A stretch of 64,000 nt of DNA from Nilaparvata lugens (lineage: Eukaryota; Arthropoda; Insecta; Hemiptera; Delphacidae): contig NC_052514.1 in the NCBI RefSeq assembly GCF_014356525.2, forward strand, positions 6,595,019 to 6,659,018, given 5' to 3'. Position 1 is the stretch's first letter; every line of letters starts with the position of its first letter. The position numbers were made by a program, and so were the translations under genes. Below the pieces are notes generated by a model. The model was not told the origin of the DNA, searched no databases, and saw nothing but the letters and a program-made list of their open reading frames with translations. This document shows, piece after piece, positions 41,920 to 53,937 of the stretch.

Positions 41920-42100
41920 GTGAGTTTCACATCAAACCGTCACCATTGGATGAATAGGAAGCGTTGATTTTATTAATGAGGAATGCTGTCAGAGTATAAC
42001 CTGTAGTGACCAAACTGTTCAACTGTCAGCAACTCTTGTGAAATGCGTTCAAAGTTCCAAGCTCAACAAACACTGACAGATTGGAGTGGATCTAACTTTG
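41920..42100 (+). repeat. CTGTCAG hairpin units, locus 7
   Basis: One good unit, GTGAGTTTCACATCAAACCG, GGATGAATAGGAAG, AATGAGGAATGCTGTCAG (41920-41996), followed by a decayed second one with AACTGTCAGCAACT and CACTGACAGATTGGAGTGGA. It lies directly before the promoter-like sequence at 42130-42260. Confidence 0.5.
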
Positions 42101-42129
42101 ATGGAGTGAATATTTTTCGCGTGAAGTTG

Positions 42130-42260
42130 CACTGTTTATAACACGGAGTAAGTTCGGTAGTGGGTCAGTTATCGGTGACCCACCTACCGGGCACGTCATG
42201 GAACGGAGTGATCGATACGGTAACCGGAACAGTTACCGGGCAACTAGTATTTTGTCGTGG
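42130..42260 (+). promoter_or_regulatory. Core-promoter candidate: TATA box plus initiator
   Basis: TTTATAAC at 42135-42142 lies about 30 bp before TCAGTT at 42165-42170, the arthropod Inr consensus, so TATA-to-start spacing is standard. The following sequence is unusually GC-rich for this window and includes the inverted pair CGGTAACCG / CAGTTACCG. An ATG at 42198 opens only a 22-codon frame ending TAA at 42266, which would be a short upstream ORF. No coding exon downstream is recognised. Confidence 0.35.
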
Positions 42261-42324
42261 AGCTAATGAAAGTAGTAAACTAAACAGAAACTCTTAGCAG
42301 AAAGTTCTGTCGAAGGCATAGTTT

Positions 42325-42665
42325 ATTCTTACAATAACACAATTCAATTCAGTTTTCTTTAATTAATTCAAATATAGTTTAGTTGAATTTTGTGACCGGT
42401 ATTCGCTGTGAATCAATAATTAATTCCAAGTTTGATAGTGGAACTGCTGTGGAGTTTTAATAAATTGTAACAGTTCTCAGGATTCTGTTTATAGTTTTCT
42501 ATTCTTACAATAAAACACAATCCACTCCAGTTTTCTTTGATTCAAATATAGTTTAGTGGAATTTTGTGACCGGTATTTGTTGTGAATCAATATTTTATTT
42601 TCAAGTTTGATAGTAGGATCGCTGTGGAAATTTAATGAATTTTAACAGTTCTCGGGTAACTGGTA
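42325..42665 (+). repeat. Tandem duplication, 176 bp unit
   Basis: ATTCTTACAATAA starts both copies (42325 and 42501). Both contain TTTTGTGACCGGTATT and end near AACAGTTCTC. They lie downstream of the promoter candidate. Confidence 0.75.
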
Positions 42666-42701
42666 CATATGGGATGATTTAGTTGATCTCTTAAACAGTT
42701 A

Positions 42702-42977
42702 GGCTCAACTCACACTTACGCGACTCAGGTCGAGAAGAGGCTCGACTCTAGTCGAGAAGAGACTCGACTCTAGTCGAGAAGAGATTCGACTCTAATCGAG
42801 AAGAGACTCGACTCTAGTCGAGAAGAGACTCGACTCTAGTCGAGAGCATGTGTTTTCAAATGGTGACAGTCGCGGAGACTAGAGTCGACTGGTCTGAGTG
42901 TCACCATTTGAAAACACATGCTCTCGACTAGAGTCGAGTCTCTTCTCGACCTGAGTCGCGTATGTGTGAAGTGAACC
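42702..42977. mobile_element. 276 bp PIF/Harbinger-like MITE with 22 bp internal repeats
   Basis: TTA at 42699-42701 and 42978-42980 flanks ends GGCTCAACTCACACTTACGC and GCGTATGTGTGAAGTGAACC. The left arm contains five tandem copies of TCGAGAAGAGACTCGACTCTAG or close variants; the right arm has one. CATGTGTTTTCAAATGGTGA pairs with TCACCATTTGAAAACACATG. The three-base TTA duplication is the PIF/Harbinger signature. Confidence 0.8.
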
Positions 42978-45717
42978 TTAAGGTGCAGTAAATTTGATTC
43001 AAATTTCTGTGATTCACTAACAAGCCTGAAGCCTGGAGAGTAATAATAAAATAGTGTTTTTTGATAGGATATAATGTGTTTCCACTGTGGTATGTTTTCG
43101 ACATCATATTATATTATATCCGTGGATGATGAAAACTCGGCATACTGGAAGAAGTTGAATTTTTAAAAACATGGATTGGAAATAGAACAGGTACGGTACG
43201 AAAATTTATTGTGAGTTATTGAGATTTGAATTACGTTCCCCCATAAACAGAGGAAATTTTTCATTGAAGTAACAGCAGAGAATGATGATTGTTGAATCAG
43301 AGTAATCTTGGAGAACTTTCATTACTTTTCATGCACTCAATAATCTACAAGTCAATACAGATAAATAAGGAAAAGTTGTAACTGTTAGATAGAGATAGTG
43401 TAAAGCTATATTGCAAATTTGGATGAGTTTCAAAAGAAAAATGAGTTGAAAAAACGGCAAACCATAAAAGGCAATCAACGAATCAACAAGTTGATAAGAT
43501 ACCGTTACTATCTAGGTGTGATAAACTAAAGTTTTTCCGCTACAAATGCGCAATCTTTTTTATGCTGCATTCCATTATAATCTATTTATATTCAGTAACA
43601 GATACTACAATATCAATTTATACTTTCCTTGTCTTGGCGAAAGAATGTTTTTTTTCAACTCTGTATAATTTATAAGAACCAGAGCAGAAAATAGCTGGTG
43701 CATGATCTTTTATTTAAGAATCTCCATGATACAGTTGAAAAACAATAGTCTCACAATTGTATTATTGAGGAAAATAAGTACAGGTAATAGAAATGTCAAC
43801 AACTATTTCTCTGCATTATAACGAACTTGGATCTATCTATCAGATAGCTTATCTTATTGTCAGTAAATACAATAATATAATCAACCTGATAATACGCACG
43901 CTAAGTACATAAAACTCCAGGAAAAAATAGGCCTATCATGTTGTATTTCCTCACTGTTTTCATCAATAAATTAAATTATAAGCAAAAATAGGCATATCAT
44001 GAAGTAGCTGATTTCCTCACTGTATTAATTAAGAATAAGATCACAACTTGTAGAGGAATTACAAATTTATTAGCTAAACTAACAACTTATTGTTATAGGA
44101 TTATAGTGGTTCATTGTTTTTACTTTTAGACGTATTGTTGAAGGCATGGAAAGGTAATAATAATTAGTATTTTGAAGCAATATATTCTTGAGAAATGAGA
44201 AGAAGAGGGAGAAGGACATAGTTGGAGCTTCAATAAAAAATGCAGGAACTTCGTAATGTAGAATTTTAAATACTATGGTTCATTGTTGAAGTCACATATA
44301 CAATAGGTAGATTATAAGCAATGTAAAATCAATTATTTTCATAAATGATAGTATTAATAAAGCTGCCGATCCATTGTTGAGTGATCATAACAATAACAAC
44401 AGTGAAACTACATGACAGTGACTTAAAATATTCTAGATATGTGAAGATGTTACATAAGGATATCTCTTCCCTATTGGTCAAGAATATGTGGTTTGAATTA
44501 ATAATGGTATCAATGTAGCTTTGATTCCATACCATTGGAGAAATATAATGATGTTTCAAGAAAACTCAATATTATCAGCAATAATGTAACAGGCATTGAA
44601 TTTCAAAACTTGATGTCTAGAATCTAGTGGTCTTGTAATACAGCAAAAAAGCTTCTACATAGCTTCTTCTTGACACGATGATCTACTAAATAATTCAAAT
44701 TTTTTTGTCTTGCCAAGAATAGAAAATTTCTGATAGTGAAATTTTTTGACGAAATTTTATAAACAGATTCTGTCTAGTGAATGGTAGCTTCTTTTCATAT
44801 ACAGGACTATTCTCATGAAATAGTTTTCATATAGTGCTATACCCTACTACTGTTATTTCCTGTTTTATTTATTTATATATTTTTTTTTTGATTGATTTAT
44901 GCTTGTTTTGCAAAAGTTTTTACTCCTTGGAACTATTGTTGAAAATTGATTTGATATTGAGCATTGATAATGCACTATTAGACAACATGTCAATTGTCAA
45001 GTATTGGATATAACAAATGGGAGCAACAGCACAGAATAGATATAAAATAATTCTCCAAACGATGGGAAAATCACAAATTTTCACATGAATAATATGGTTT
45101 TCCTGAAATCTCATTGAATACTACAAGGGATAATATATTAAAGAAACATCAGAGCAATATGTAGCTCAAATCATGAATTTTAATTCTGATTCTGTGAAAA
45201 CTCTAAGATTACTAATTCTAAGAAAGAAGCCCTTGGAATAATCTGCCCTTGCAATAGAATCAATGTCAACCGAATAACTCTTTGAACGATTACGATATGC
45301 ATCAATTGCCACAAAATCCTGAAATTGAACTCGGAAATATGCTTTAATTTACGGAAGACTTCCACGGTTATTTGATACACCTGATACTTTTTCAATGTCT
45401 CTGGCAGAAAAGTATTCAGAATTATATGATCTGGCCCTTAATAAGGATTATAACTGTTTATTGAAAACAATCATGAATTGATTCGAGATTGAAATGAAAT
45501 TCAAAATGAATTCAAAACATCATACTAGATATTGATTTGAATTATATCTAATTAATTTTTTATTTTTACTTACATGATTTATACTATTACTATATATTGA
45601 GGTTCTCATAATTAGTTGCCTGGAGTCTGGAAAAAAATATAATGAGACTTTTTAAACCATATACGAGTGAAAAACAATCATCTTTCTATCTTTTCTCTAT
45701 GCCTGAACTCATAAAAA
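42978..45717. other. Long AT-rich noncoding stretch
   Basis: About 2.7 kb with no recognised gene or full repeat. Open frames of 64-76 codons on the minus strand (44329-44559, 44920-45114, 45180-45395) have no domain, and the composition gives no coding signal. It could be intron. Confidence 0.45.
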
Positions 45718-45748
<31 letters not shown>

Positions 45749-45860
45749 TCTTCTTCTTCCTCAAAATCACATTATTTTCTTCTTTTTTTCCTTTTTCTCC
45801 ATCATCATAATCTCCATCTTCTTCTCTTTCATCTTCTATTGCTACCTCGACTTGAACTGA
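45718..45860. repeat. CTT/CTC-rich simple sequence
   Basis: TTCTTCTTCCTCTTCTTC-type runs; the poly-Leu/Phe open frame 45642-45860 is a by-product. Confidence 0.8.
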
Positions 45861-46211
45861 TTAGGCTACAGTTGTACTGTAATTAGAATAAAAAATAGAC
45901 TGTAAGTTTCTCTATTAATCCATTCCTAAATAAATTATGAGCATGAAAACTTTCAGTTGAGAATAGAAGTATCATGAGATATTTGAAGATAAACTTACCG
46001 TCTGTAAACTTACTCAGTTGATATTCTTGCGCCGTACCTTGCCAGACATTTCCCAATTAGCAGTATTATCATTATCTTTAAAAATGTAGCCAGTGCTACC
46101 ACGTGACCTCCACATTTAAAACCGGTGTAGTCAGACACTGAATAAAGCCAAGCATTCATATTTCCTGCCATTCAACGGTATATTGCTATTATGTAAGTCG
46201 CTCACGAGCTC
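45861..46211. other. Noncoding DNA with two adjacent donor-like words
   Basis: On the minus strand GTAAGTTTACAGACGGTAAG near 45995-46015 holds two GTAAGT-type donors. No frame supports an exon. Confidence 0.35.
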
Positions 46212-46584
46212 TATAGTGAGGTGCACGTTGTAATGGCAGAGAGAAAAGCTAGCAGAACAGCGTTGCCGATACTCCGCCTTGCTACTTCCTTCTATAGAGC
46301 TAAGCTGATACCGGTATGTCTGAGGTAATATTAACTGTTCATTCTTGTTTTGAATAAACAATTATATCTTATTTGTCAAGAAAATATATTCTTTGATTAA
46401 ATAATTAATTTTCATATAATTGAGATTGAATATTTTATTGATTAAATTATATTTATACATTGTTAAAAACCGATATGGCAACGTAGCAAAAAGGATAGCG
46501 CTACCTGCTTTGTCGAATGATAGTAAAGGATAGCAACACCAATGTAAATCGAATACTGTCATTATAACGTGGACCTCACTATAA
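46212..46584 (+). mobile_element. TA-type MITE, copy 4 (uninterrupted)
   Basis: TATAGTGAGGTGCACG to CGTGGACCTCACTATA, 373 bp, without insertions, so it is the best guide to the family's true length. Inner blocks TAATATTAACTGTTCATTC and GGATAGCAACACCAATGTAA match copies 1-3. Confidence 0.85.
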
Positions 46585-46664
46585 TATAATCTGTCCCTAA
46601 TCTGTCTATCCTATAACATTAAACGAGCAACTCCTGTTTATATGTTTAGATGTTTAGAAGTTCA

Positions 46665-47320
46665 TATGTTTGTATTTCACCGGATCTTGAAAACAGCACT
46701 AACGATTCTCACGAAAATTCAGAACATAGTAGGTTTATAATATAAAGATTCGATTGCACAAGGTCTCATCCCTGGAAAACTCGCTGAAGGACATTAAAAG
46801 GATAATTATTATCCATCCTTGGAAAAACATCTGATAATAATTATTTCGTCGTCTGTTGGTGATGGAAGAGAGTGAGCGAGTTCATGTGTGTGGGACTGTG
46901 TCAAAATTATGACTCAGCTGTTGAACTTTTGTAATCATTCAATCAGGTACTTAGTGCCGGTTGCAAAAAAGCCGGGTTATTCTCAATCCTGATTAATTCC
47001 AGTAGATCCATCTCTTTGAAATTGTCTTCTCTGATTTGGTTCACGTGAAGTTGATCAGGATAAAAATTTAACCGGCTTTTGTGCAACCAGGCCTTTGTGA
47101 GGGAAATTTTTGCATTCCTCTGGGAATTAATCTCAATTTACTGTGATTAGATAGAACATTTCTGTATAAATGTTATTACAAATTTCAACTTTCGTAATAA
47201 ATGTTCCATATTTTTGTACTTTTAGAACATGAATCTGTATGATGATATTATAATTTCTTCTTTCGTAATAATTTTTCATGCTTTTGTACTCCAGAGCGAA
47301 GCTCGGTCCCCGATATTGAT
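46665..47320 (+). mobile_element. Degraded Helitron-like repeat, copy 3, with a nested MITE
   Basis: CACGAAAATTCAGAACATAG, CGATTGCACAAGGTCTCATC and GAAAACTCGCTGAAGGACAT match copies 2 and 4; the end GAGCGAAGCTCGGTCCCCGA is at about 47294. The MITE at 46956-47092 and other sequence separate the two parts. Confidence 0.5.
46956..47092. mobile_element. 137 bp MITE, GGTTGCAAAAAAGCCGG family
   Basis: GCCGGTTGCAAAAAAGCCGG at the left and ACCGGCTTTTGTGCAACCAG at the right form the terminal inverted repeats. Relatives at 3001-3154 and about 17945-18062. Confidence 0.7.
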
Positions 47321-47483
47321 CCCTTATAAGAAACTTTATCACAAACTCTTTGTGATTCTCAAGAAATTGTGTTGTAGAGGTCGTTTAGTATCCTGAGATC
47401 AGTTTAGTATCAGCCTCTGATGAGAGCGGACGCACTTTGGATAGCTCCCTTATCTATTTGTGAAACGAGCGTGTTTGATCATA

Positions 47484-48506
47484 ATGAATTGCCGTAAATG
47501 TACGAAATTAATAGTGCGGTCTTCAAAGGACAAAACGAGTAAAGTCCAGTGCAGTGTATGTAAAGAGAATTTCCACGGACAGTGCTTGGGTCTTAGTGAT
47601 GCTGACCTGAACGGTCTCCTCATCTCTGGTCGTGCGTGGATGTGTGCTGACTGTGCGTGTGAGCGTAGGAGGAGTCGTAGCCACAGCGATGGTGGCATTG
47701 TGTGTAGTGTCAACACAAAGGACGTAAGTAGCTTAGACGGCTTAAAAAAGTTGATTCACGAACTAGGTGAAAAAATGGACAGTGGTCTAAAACGTCTTGA
47801 ACAAGACTTAGGTAAATCGCTTGATTTGTGTCATGAAAAGCTCGACGAAAACTCTCTGTATACTGGCTACACAGCAGGCTATCATTGATAAACAAAACCA
47901 GTTGATTGAGTCTCTCAGATTGGAAAATTTAGCATTGTCTAAAAAAGTCACGGAACTGTCGGTGAGATTGGATGATGCTGAACATATTCGAGGTCGAACA
48001 CTCTTGAGATTTACGGAGTTCCTGTCACTCAGAATGAAGACGTCTCCAGCATTATAAAAGAGGTTGGTAAAGCCCTGGATGTTGCAATCACGGAGGATAT
48101 GATCGATGCCTGTCATCGTTTGAAGCAGCAAAATAACCGGCCATCTCCTGGGATAATCGTACGCTTTGTTCGCCGAGCTATTAAGGAAAAAATGTTGGAG
48201 AGGCGACGGGTGAAGAGGACTCTGTCTACAAGACATATAGGCATGCCAATGGATACTCCCGTCTACATAAACCAGTCTCTATGTCCGGCTAGAAGAATTT
48301 TATTTGCTAAAACAAAAAGGGTGAAAAATCAGATGAACTTTAAGTTTCTATGGGTTGACAAAACGGGTAACATAAAGATAAGAAGAGACGAAAACTCGGT
48401 CATTCATCTAATCAAAACTGATAATGATATCGCAAAACTTGCAGGCAGTGGAAGCGGCGTTGATAAGACGCCAACACAGCTGACTGCGAGTCGAAAAACT
48501 AACTAA
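47484..48506 (+). pseudogene. LINE ORF1: zinc-finger RNA-binding protein, frameshifted
   Basis: The ATG at 47484 starts MNCRKCTKLIVRSSKDKT. Cys and His spacing (CRKC, CSVC..FHGQC, WMCADC) is that of a PHD-type finger common in ORF1 of jockey/CR1 elements. A Leu-rich heptad region follows (about residues 85-135 and on), then, in a second frame, a coiled coil (IIDKQNQLIESLRLENLALS), then in a third the conserved end PVYINQSLCPARRILFAKT ... FKFLWVDKTGNIKIRRDE with a stop at 48506. At least two frameshifts (near 47880 and 48000) break it. In live elements ORF1p coats the RNA as a nucleic-acid chaperone. Confidence 0.8.
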
Positions 48507-49489
48507 ATAAACAGTTCCAAATAAATCCCTGCTATGATAAACCCCAATGCACTCTACTATTACGATACCAATGTTATTTTATTTTTTGTTGTAAAGCTAT
48601 TTATCTTTCTAATTCAATGTACTGCTATAGTTTATTATTTCATTATTAAAAATGAATTCTCCTATGTAAACTCTGAATTGATAAAATTAAATTATCAAAA
48701 TATTCGAGGTTGTCGCACTAAAACCAATGATTTGTTCAGATCTGTACTAGGTGAAACTTGATATTGTAGCGTTGTCTGAGACATGGTTGAGTAATGAGAT
48801 TCATGATAGTGAATTGTTCGATTCTCGTTATCGGGTATTTAGGTGTGACCGTGATAGATTGGTGTCTGGAAAGCGGTGGGGAGGGGGTGTACTTTGTGCA
48901 GTGAAAAACAGTTGGCATTCCCGACTCATTCATGTCCGGGCGACAGCGCGCTATGATCTTTACTTGTCAAGTTATCTGCACAAGATAAAGTAATCTTTAT
49001 CAATGTTGTCTATTTCTCCCCTGAATCTGGTCTTCTCGATTACTGTGACTTCTTTGATTTTATTGAAAGTGATAATAATATTTTTTCACATGATTTATTA
49101 ATATGGGTGACTTTAATCTGAATGAAATAAATGGTTCAAGTTTTAATTTTGTTGGTGGTCCTAGTAAATATGCCAGACTGATGAATTGCATGTGTTTATT
49201 CAACTTAGTATCCTTTAATAATGTTTTAAATGCCAATGCCAAAACTCTTGATCTAGTGCTGAGTAATCTACCTCTGATTGTTTTGCACGAGACAAGCCCT
49301 CTGCTTGCTGAAGATCCACATCACCCAAGCTTAGATATTAGTTTTTTGATTAAAAAGAACCTCTTGCATTCCCCTTTGAGTATGGAGTATTACAATTTTA
49401 AAAAGCAAACTTCTTTGAATTTTATCTCACACTTAGAGATTCAGATTGGCATAGACTTCATGAATTCAACGATGTCGATCTCGCTGTAG
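48507..49489 (+). pseudogene. LINE ORF2 N-terminal part: AP-like endonuclease, frameshifted
   Basis: Motifs of the exonuclease-endonuclease-phosphatase fold occur in order but in different frames: LNYQNIRGCRTKTNDLF (about 48685-48740), DIVALSETWL (from about 48754, with the catalytic Glu), VIFINVVYFSPES (about 48990), MGDFNLNE (49103, the catalytic Asp-Asn pair) and DPHHPSLDI (about 49312, in place of the usual SDH block). In active elements this domain nicks target DNA. Frameshifts near 48755, 48990, 49100 and 49480 inactivate it. Confidence 0.8.
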
Positions 49490-49506
49490 ACTATTTTTAC
49501 GATTTA

Positions 49507-51524
49507 TTGAATTATGCTTTCGCTTCGCATGTGCCCAAAAATAAAAATATTATTAAATCGAAGTATCCGGTTTGGTTTACTAGAAGCATTATCCAGATGA
49601 TTAAATTAAAAAAGAAATGTGCACGGAAAAAATCGTTTTCGGGATATTATTTGAACAAATTCAAGGAATTGAGAGCTGCAATAAAAAGTGAAATCAACAT
49701 AGCACAACAAAATTATATAGAATCTCTACAAAATAACATAAATTCAAACGTTAAACACTTCTGGAACTATGTTGCGAGTAAAAAAGAGTCTAGATCGGAC
49801 TCAAAGTGTTTTGAGTGGAATGGGTGCAGGTATACCGATCGGGAAGTACCGCAGGCTTTTGCTGATTATTTCTCATCTGTTTACAATAACAGCAACAACC
49901 GTAATAACATCCAACATAATAATGATAATGAATCATATGACAGCATTTCCTCATCTCCTCATCTTGACATATTACAAGTTTCATATATTTCTGAAAATGA
50001 AGTAAATTCAGCTATAAATAAACTTAAAGCAACTAGATCTTGTGGGCCTGACGGTGTACCAGCATACATTATAAAAGGTTGTAGAGATATTCTTATTCAA
50101 CCTTTACAATTTATCTTCAATTTGTCCTTGAGATTGAATAAATATCCTAAAAAATGGAAAGCTGCAAGGGTGACACCTGTTCATAAGACTGGTGGAAAGA
50201 ATATAATCTCGAATTTTCGTCCCATTACTATCCTCAATTCTCCAAGTAAGGTCTTTGAATATATTTTATATAGCAAAGTTTTCAACCATGTAAGACCCGC
50301 AATCTCCTCATTCCAACATGGTTTTATGCCATCGCGCTCAACTATAACTAATCTGTTGCAGTTCACCCAATCTGTCTCTTCGCAGCTAGACATGCATGGT
50401 CGTATGGATTTATCTATTTAGATTACAAAAAAGCCTTTGATTCGGTGGATTTTGGGATTCTGTTGAAAAAATTGAAATGGTTTTGCCTGTCTGATAGTTT
50501 GATTGCATTTTTTGAGAGTTATCTAACCGATAGGATGTCTTATGTGGTTTTAATAATCACAGATCTCTTTACTTTACCAATTCTTCTGGGGTTCCACAGG
50601 GGTCAAACCTTGGTCCCTTGTTGTTCGTCCTACTCATGAATGATCTGCCTGACCATATTAAAGAATCTAGTATTTTGCTTTTTGCAGACGATGTAAAACT
50701 TTTCAGACCTATTTCTAGTCTGGAGGATTGCTGTCTCTTGCAGCGGGATCTGAATGCGATTCATGACTGGTGTTTGAGAAATAGATTGGAAATAAATATA
50801 TCAAAAACAAAATACATGATATTCACACGTCAGAAAAATCCTTTTCATTACAATTACAATATTAATAATGCAATCCTCGATTGTGTTATCCGTATAAAGG
50901 ACCTGGGCGTCATAATGGACCCTACTCTTGAGTTTAAGGAACACCTAACACATGTTATGAATGGTGCTAATAGGTCGCTAGGGTTTTTATTTCGAAATTG
51001 TAGCCTTTTACAGCATGTGACGTTGTTTTGAAATTGTACTATGCTACAGTGAGGAGTAAACTTGAATATGCTGCTTTAGTTTGGGCTCCATTTCACAGCA
51101 GCGCTATTCTTGATTTAGAAAAAATTCAGAATAAATTTTTAAGGTATCTTATTTTAAAAAGTTCAACGCATTCTGTCCGATAGCTTTTTCAACAGACAAT
51201 CTGAGGTTGATATTTAATGTTCAAAGATTGGAAGAAAGGAGATCTGTCAGTTCCCTCTTGCTATTATATAATATCCTAAACAATCAAGTATTCATGCCAG
51301 AATTTATAAGTATGTTGCAACTTCATGTCCCGTTTAATAGACCAAAACCAAATATTCTGTTCCACATGCCATTTATCAGAACGACTCATCATTGCAATTC
51401 TTATATATACAGAACTTTACGTTTGTACAATAGAATAAGCCACTGCATTGATCCGTTTGCTGACCGTTTCAAAACCTTTAAGAAATCCTGTGAACTAGCA
51501 TATCGCTCTATAGCTAACTCATGA
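49507..51524 (+). pseudogene. LINE ORF2: reverse transcriptase and C-terminal region, frameshifted
   Basis: The longest intact piece (49507-50421) has the linker with VPKNKNIIKSKYPVWFTRSI and the first RT blocks: SCGPDGVPAYIIKGC, VTPVHKTGGK, FRPITILNSPSKVFEYIL and QHGFMPSRSTITNLL. After a frameshift near 50415 comes DYKKAFDSVDF; after another, GVPQGSNLGPLLF and the catalytic LLFADDVKLF (about 50678). WCLRNRLEINISKTKYM and IRIKDLGVIMDP follow. Beyond 51020 in other frames are KLYYATVRSKLEYAALVW and the C-terminal region ending at 51524. Every RT motif is present, but four or more frameshifts split the frame. Confidence 0.85.
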
Positions 51525-51831
51525 TTGATAAATAATTATACTAAACTCCCTCATTTTTTTTTTCTCTCTTCTAAAGCCCTATTTTTCCTCTATTCTCTAT
51601 TTTATTCGTTATTTTATTTTTCTTATCATTTTTATTTCATTCTTCTTCATTTTCTATTATCATTGGTTTATTTTATTTTTTCATTTCGCCTCTTCTTATC
51701 TTATTAGTATTCAAAATTGTGTTTACAATTTTATTTAATTTTTCATTCTTATTTTGCATCAAATATTATGTATCTAAACTAGTTGATGTCAATAAGGCTC
51801 TTCATGGATTTATTCTGTGAGCTTTTGTATG

Positions 51832-51862
<31 letters not shown>

Positions 51863-51863
51863 A
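51525..51863 (+). repeat. LINE 3' UTR and (AAAT)n tail
   Basis: T-rich sequence, then GTATGTAAATAAATAAATA. The TAAA repeat marks the 3' end. Confidence 0.7.
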
Positions 51864-52691
51864 TCTATGAGAAATTTGTTGAGCTATTATAATATGATCA
51901 AGGTAGGAATGTACTTTCTTATACTTCTCTTTATCAATTCTGCTCAATGAATTTTGGCAGACCACAACAATTATTGGAGTAGCCTACTTTTTAATGTCTT
52001 CTCACTGATAGATTGTCTTTCATCTAGTAGCTCTCTCGAAGTCTCAAAATATTTTTCTTGGCAATGCCGTGAACAACAAAGACAAAATCACCTTCTATCA
52101 TATGAGATGGATATGAGAGGGGCCTACTTTCAGTTGGGAGATAGAAGATACAGATATAGAAAAGAAGATAAGCAGTTACAAAAATTTAGGATACGAAATC
52201 AGAAGAAAGCAAAGTCTTAGCTACGGTACACTAGAATTATCTCTAATCGTTTGAAAATTAACAAACTTAAGATTACTTGAGATAATATTCGAGTAACATG
52301 TAGAACTCGAGAGTTAGAGTTTGAAATACAAGCATACTTGAAATCCAATTTTATAATTTACGAAATTAATTTAGGATTGACTCTAAATTCAATTAATTTA
52401 TTCCTTAATGATGTATTATTCATTTATTCGTCAAGAATAACAAATTCCACAACATTTCATTCATGAAAAGTGGAAAATATTTCATGAATTTTCATTGAGT
52501 TTTTCTTAATAATTCAGAACACACTTGTGACTAATATGTGTGTTAATTCATCTCTCTCGATAATCTAACTCAATAAAGTTCAAATAGTATCAAAACCATA
52601 CGGGCTTCATCGTTGAAGCAAAATCTAAGTACTGTTCACAAAAATTATTGTGAATAGTGATTCATCCATTAACCAGTATACTACCTACTCG
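51864..52691. other. Noncoding DNA
   Basis: The 88-codon open frame at 51954-52220 ends in a basic Arg/Lys/Gln-rich stretch without recognised domain; not called. Confidence 0.4.
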
Positions 52692-53376
52692 TTAATTGAC
52701 CGAGCGAAGTGAGGTCTAAGGTTCAAGTCGACGGTTTTGCATTTCTCTTTATTTATGTTTATATGTTTAAATTTATATTCCGCATTTACGGCGAAACGCG
52801 GCAATGGATTATCATGAAATTTGATAGGTATGTTCCTTTTTTAATTTCGCGTCGACGTATACATAAGGTTTTTAAAAACTTTGCATTTTAAGGATAATAC
52901 AAAAGGAAAAGGAGTCTCCTAAAAATCTGACTAAAGAATTATTTATCATAAATCAGCTGTCGAGTGTATCAGGCTATTAATTTATTGCATTCGTCATAGA
53001 ATGAATTGATATCTCAATGTAACTGGGTAAAAAATCAGGTGTTGTGTGGACTCATCGCATGCAATTTTTATGCACAAATTAATTTTAATGCACTATTGAT
53101 TCCATGCAATAACGCATGCGATTAATAACTAAAACAACATAGTATTGTCTCTCGACCTTTCTCTGCTTTCAACTCGGGCTGACCTGTTGCCATTATGTCT
53201 TGTAGAAGATTAGCTTTTGATGTTAGCATTTCTGATACACCAAACCCCAACAGCCATTAGCCGTTTTCAAACCGATATCTTGCCGACACGACATTCAGAC
53301 AGGATTGACTGTGATGAACAAAGAGGAGGCTGTGGTCTATAACTGCGCGAGGTCTACTGTTCACAGAACTACCAGT
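52692..53376 (+). mobile_element. 0.9 kb dispersed element, copy 3 (short form)
   Basis: Starts TTAATTGACCGAGCGAAGTG and ends GCGCGAGGTCTACTGTTCAC plus AGAACTACCAGTA, the reverse of copies 1 and 2. Interior GCATTTACGGCGAAACGCGG and TTAATTTCGCGTCGACGTAT match. It is 685 bp, against about 900 in the copies that carry tandem repeats or a MITE. Confidence 0.75.
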
Positions 53377-53506
53377 ATTATACTAATTCAGTATTTTGTA
53401 TTATACATCTTTAATAATCTCTGTTATTACTTTTTTAAATAAGTGCAATATTTCTAAAGTTTTTGATTTATTGTGATACATTCTGTGATTCATTTAGAGT
53501 ATAAAA

Positions 53507-53733
53507 TCAACCTTCAAAATTCAAAGTTTTAATTCATCATTCCTGGACCGAAAATCAAGTAACGAAGCAGTGTGTGATTACATAACCTTATCTTTTGGAC
53601 AACATTAACATTTTATCAACATTTTTGGAGAGAAATAGTACAGGCTCAGCCTAGTTTTTCCTCCAATGTCATAATTGTATTATGATTATAGTATTTTATA
53701 CAATAGATGAATAAATTAAATAAATAAATAAAT
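53507..53733 (+). repeat. Dispersed repeat, copy 2 (pair of 1199-1406)
   Basis: Same start TCAACCTT, the shared block GAGAGAAATAGTACAGGCTC and a TAAA-repeat end. Confidence 0.6.
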
Positions 53734-53937
53734 TATTATATCCCTCACTTAGCCTATTCTGAATCATAATATTATAAATGTTCCCTACAAGAAAACAACT
53801 CACGTTCTCTTTATTAGCAGTTTAAAACAAAGCTGAGTTATCGATTCAAAGGTCAGTACAGTGACCACTGAGCTACAACAACCGTAAAGACAACTTGTAA
53901 AGTGTAGTAAACTTACTGGGTCAAACAAGTGCAGCAA
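53734..53937. other. Noncoding junction
   Basis: Nothing recognised. Confidence 0.35.

Larger units (their letters stand above)
47375..51863 (+). mobile_element. Near full-length two-ORF LINE (jockey/CR1 type), decayed
   Basis: A 4.5 kb unit comprising a short 5' leader, ORF1 (PHD-like zinc finger, coiled coil, C-terminal domain), ORF2 (apurinic endonuclease and reverse transcriptase), a T-rich 3' UTR and an (AAAT)n tail at about 51833-51863. The flanks AGAAATTGTGTTG (near 47365) and AGAAATTTGTTG (near 51870) may be a mutated target-site duplication. Both ORFs carry frameshifts, so the element is dead. The jockey/CR1 placement follows from ORF1 type and domain order; a tree would be needed to separate the clades. 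Confidence 0.85.

Noticed and set aside
51954..52220. 88-codon frame with a basic end
   Set aside because: No domain or splice signals, and it is between two mobile elements.
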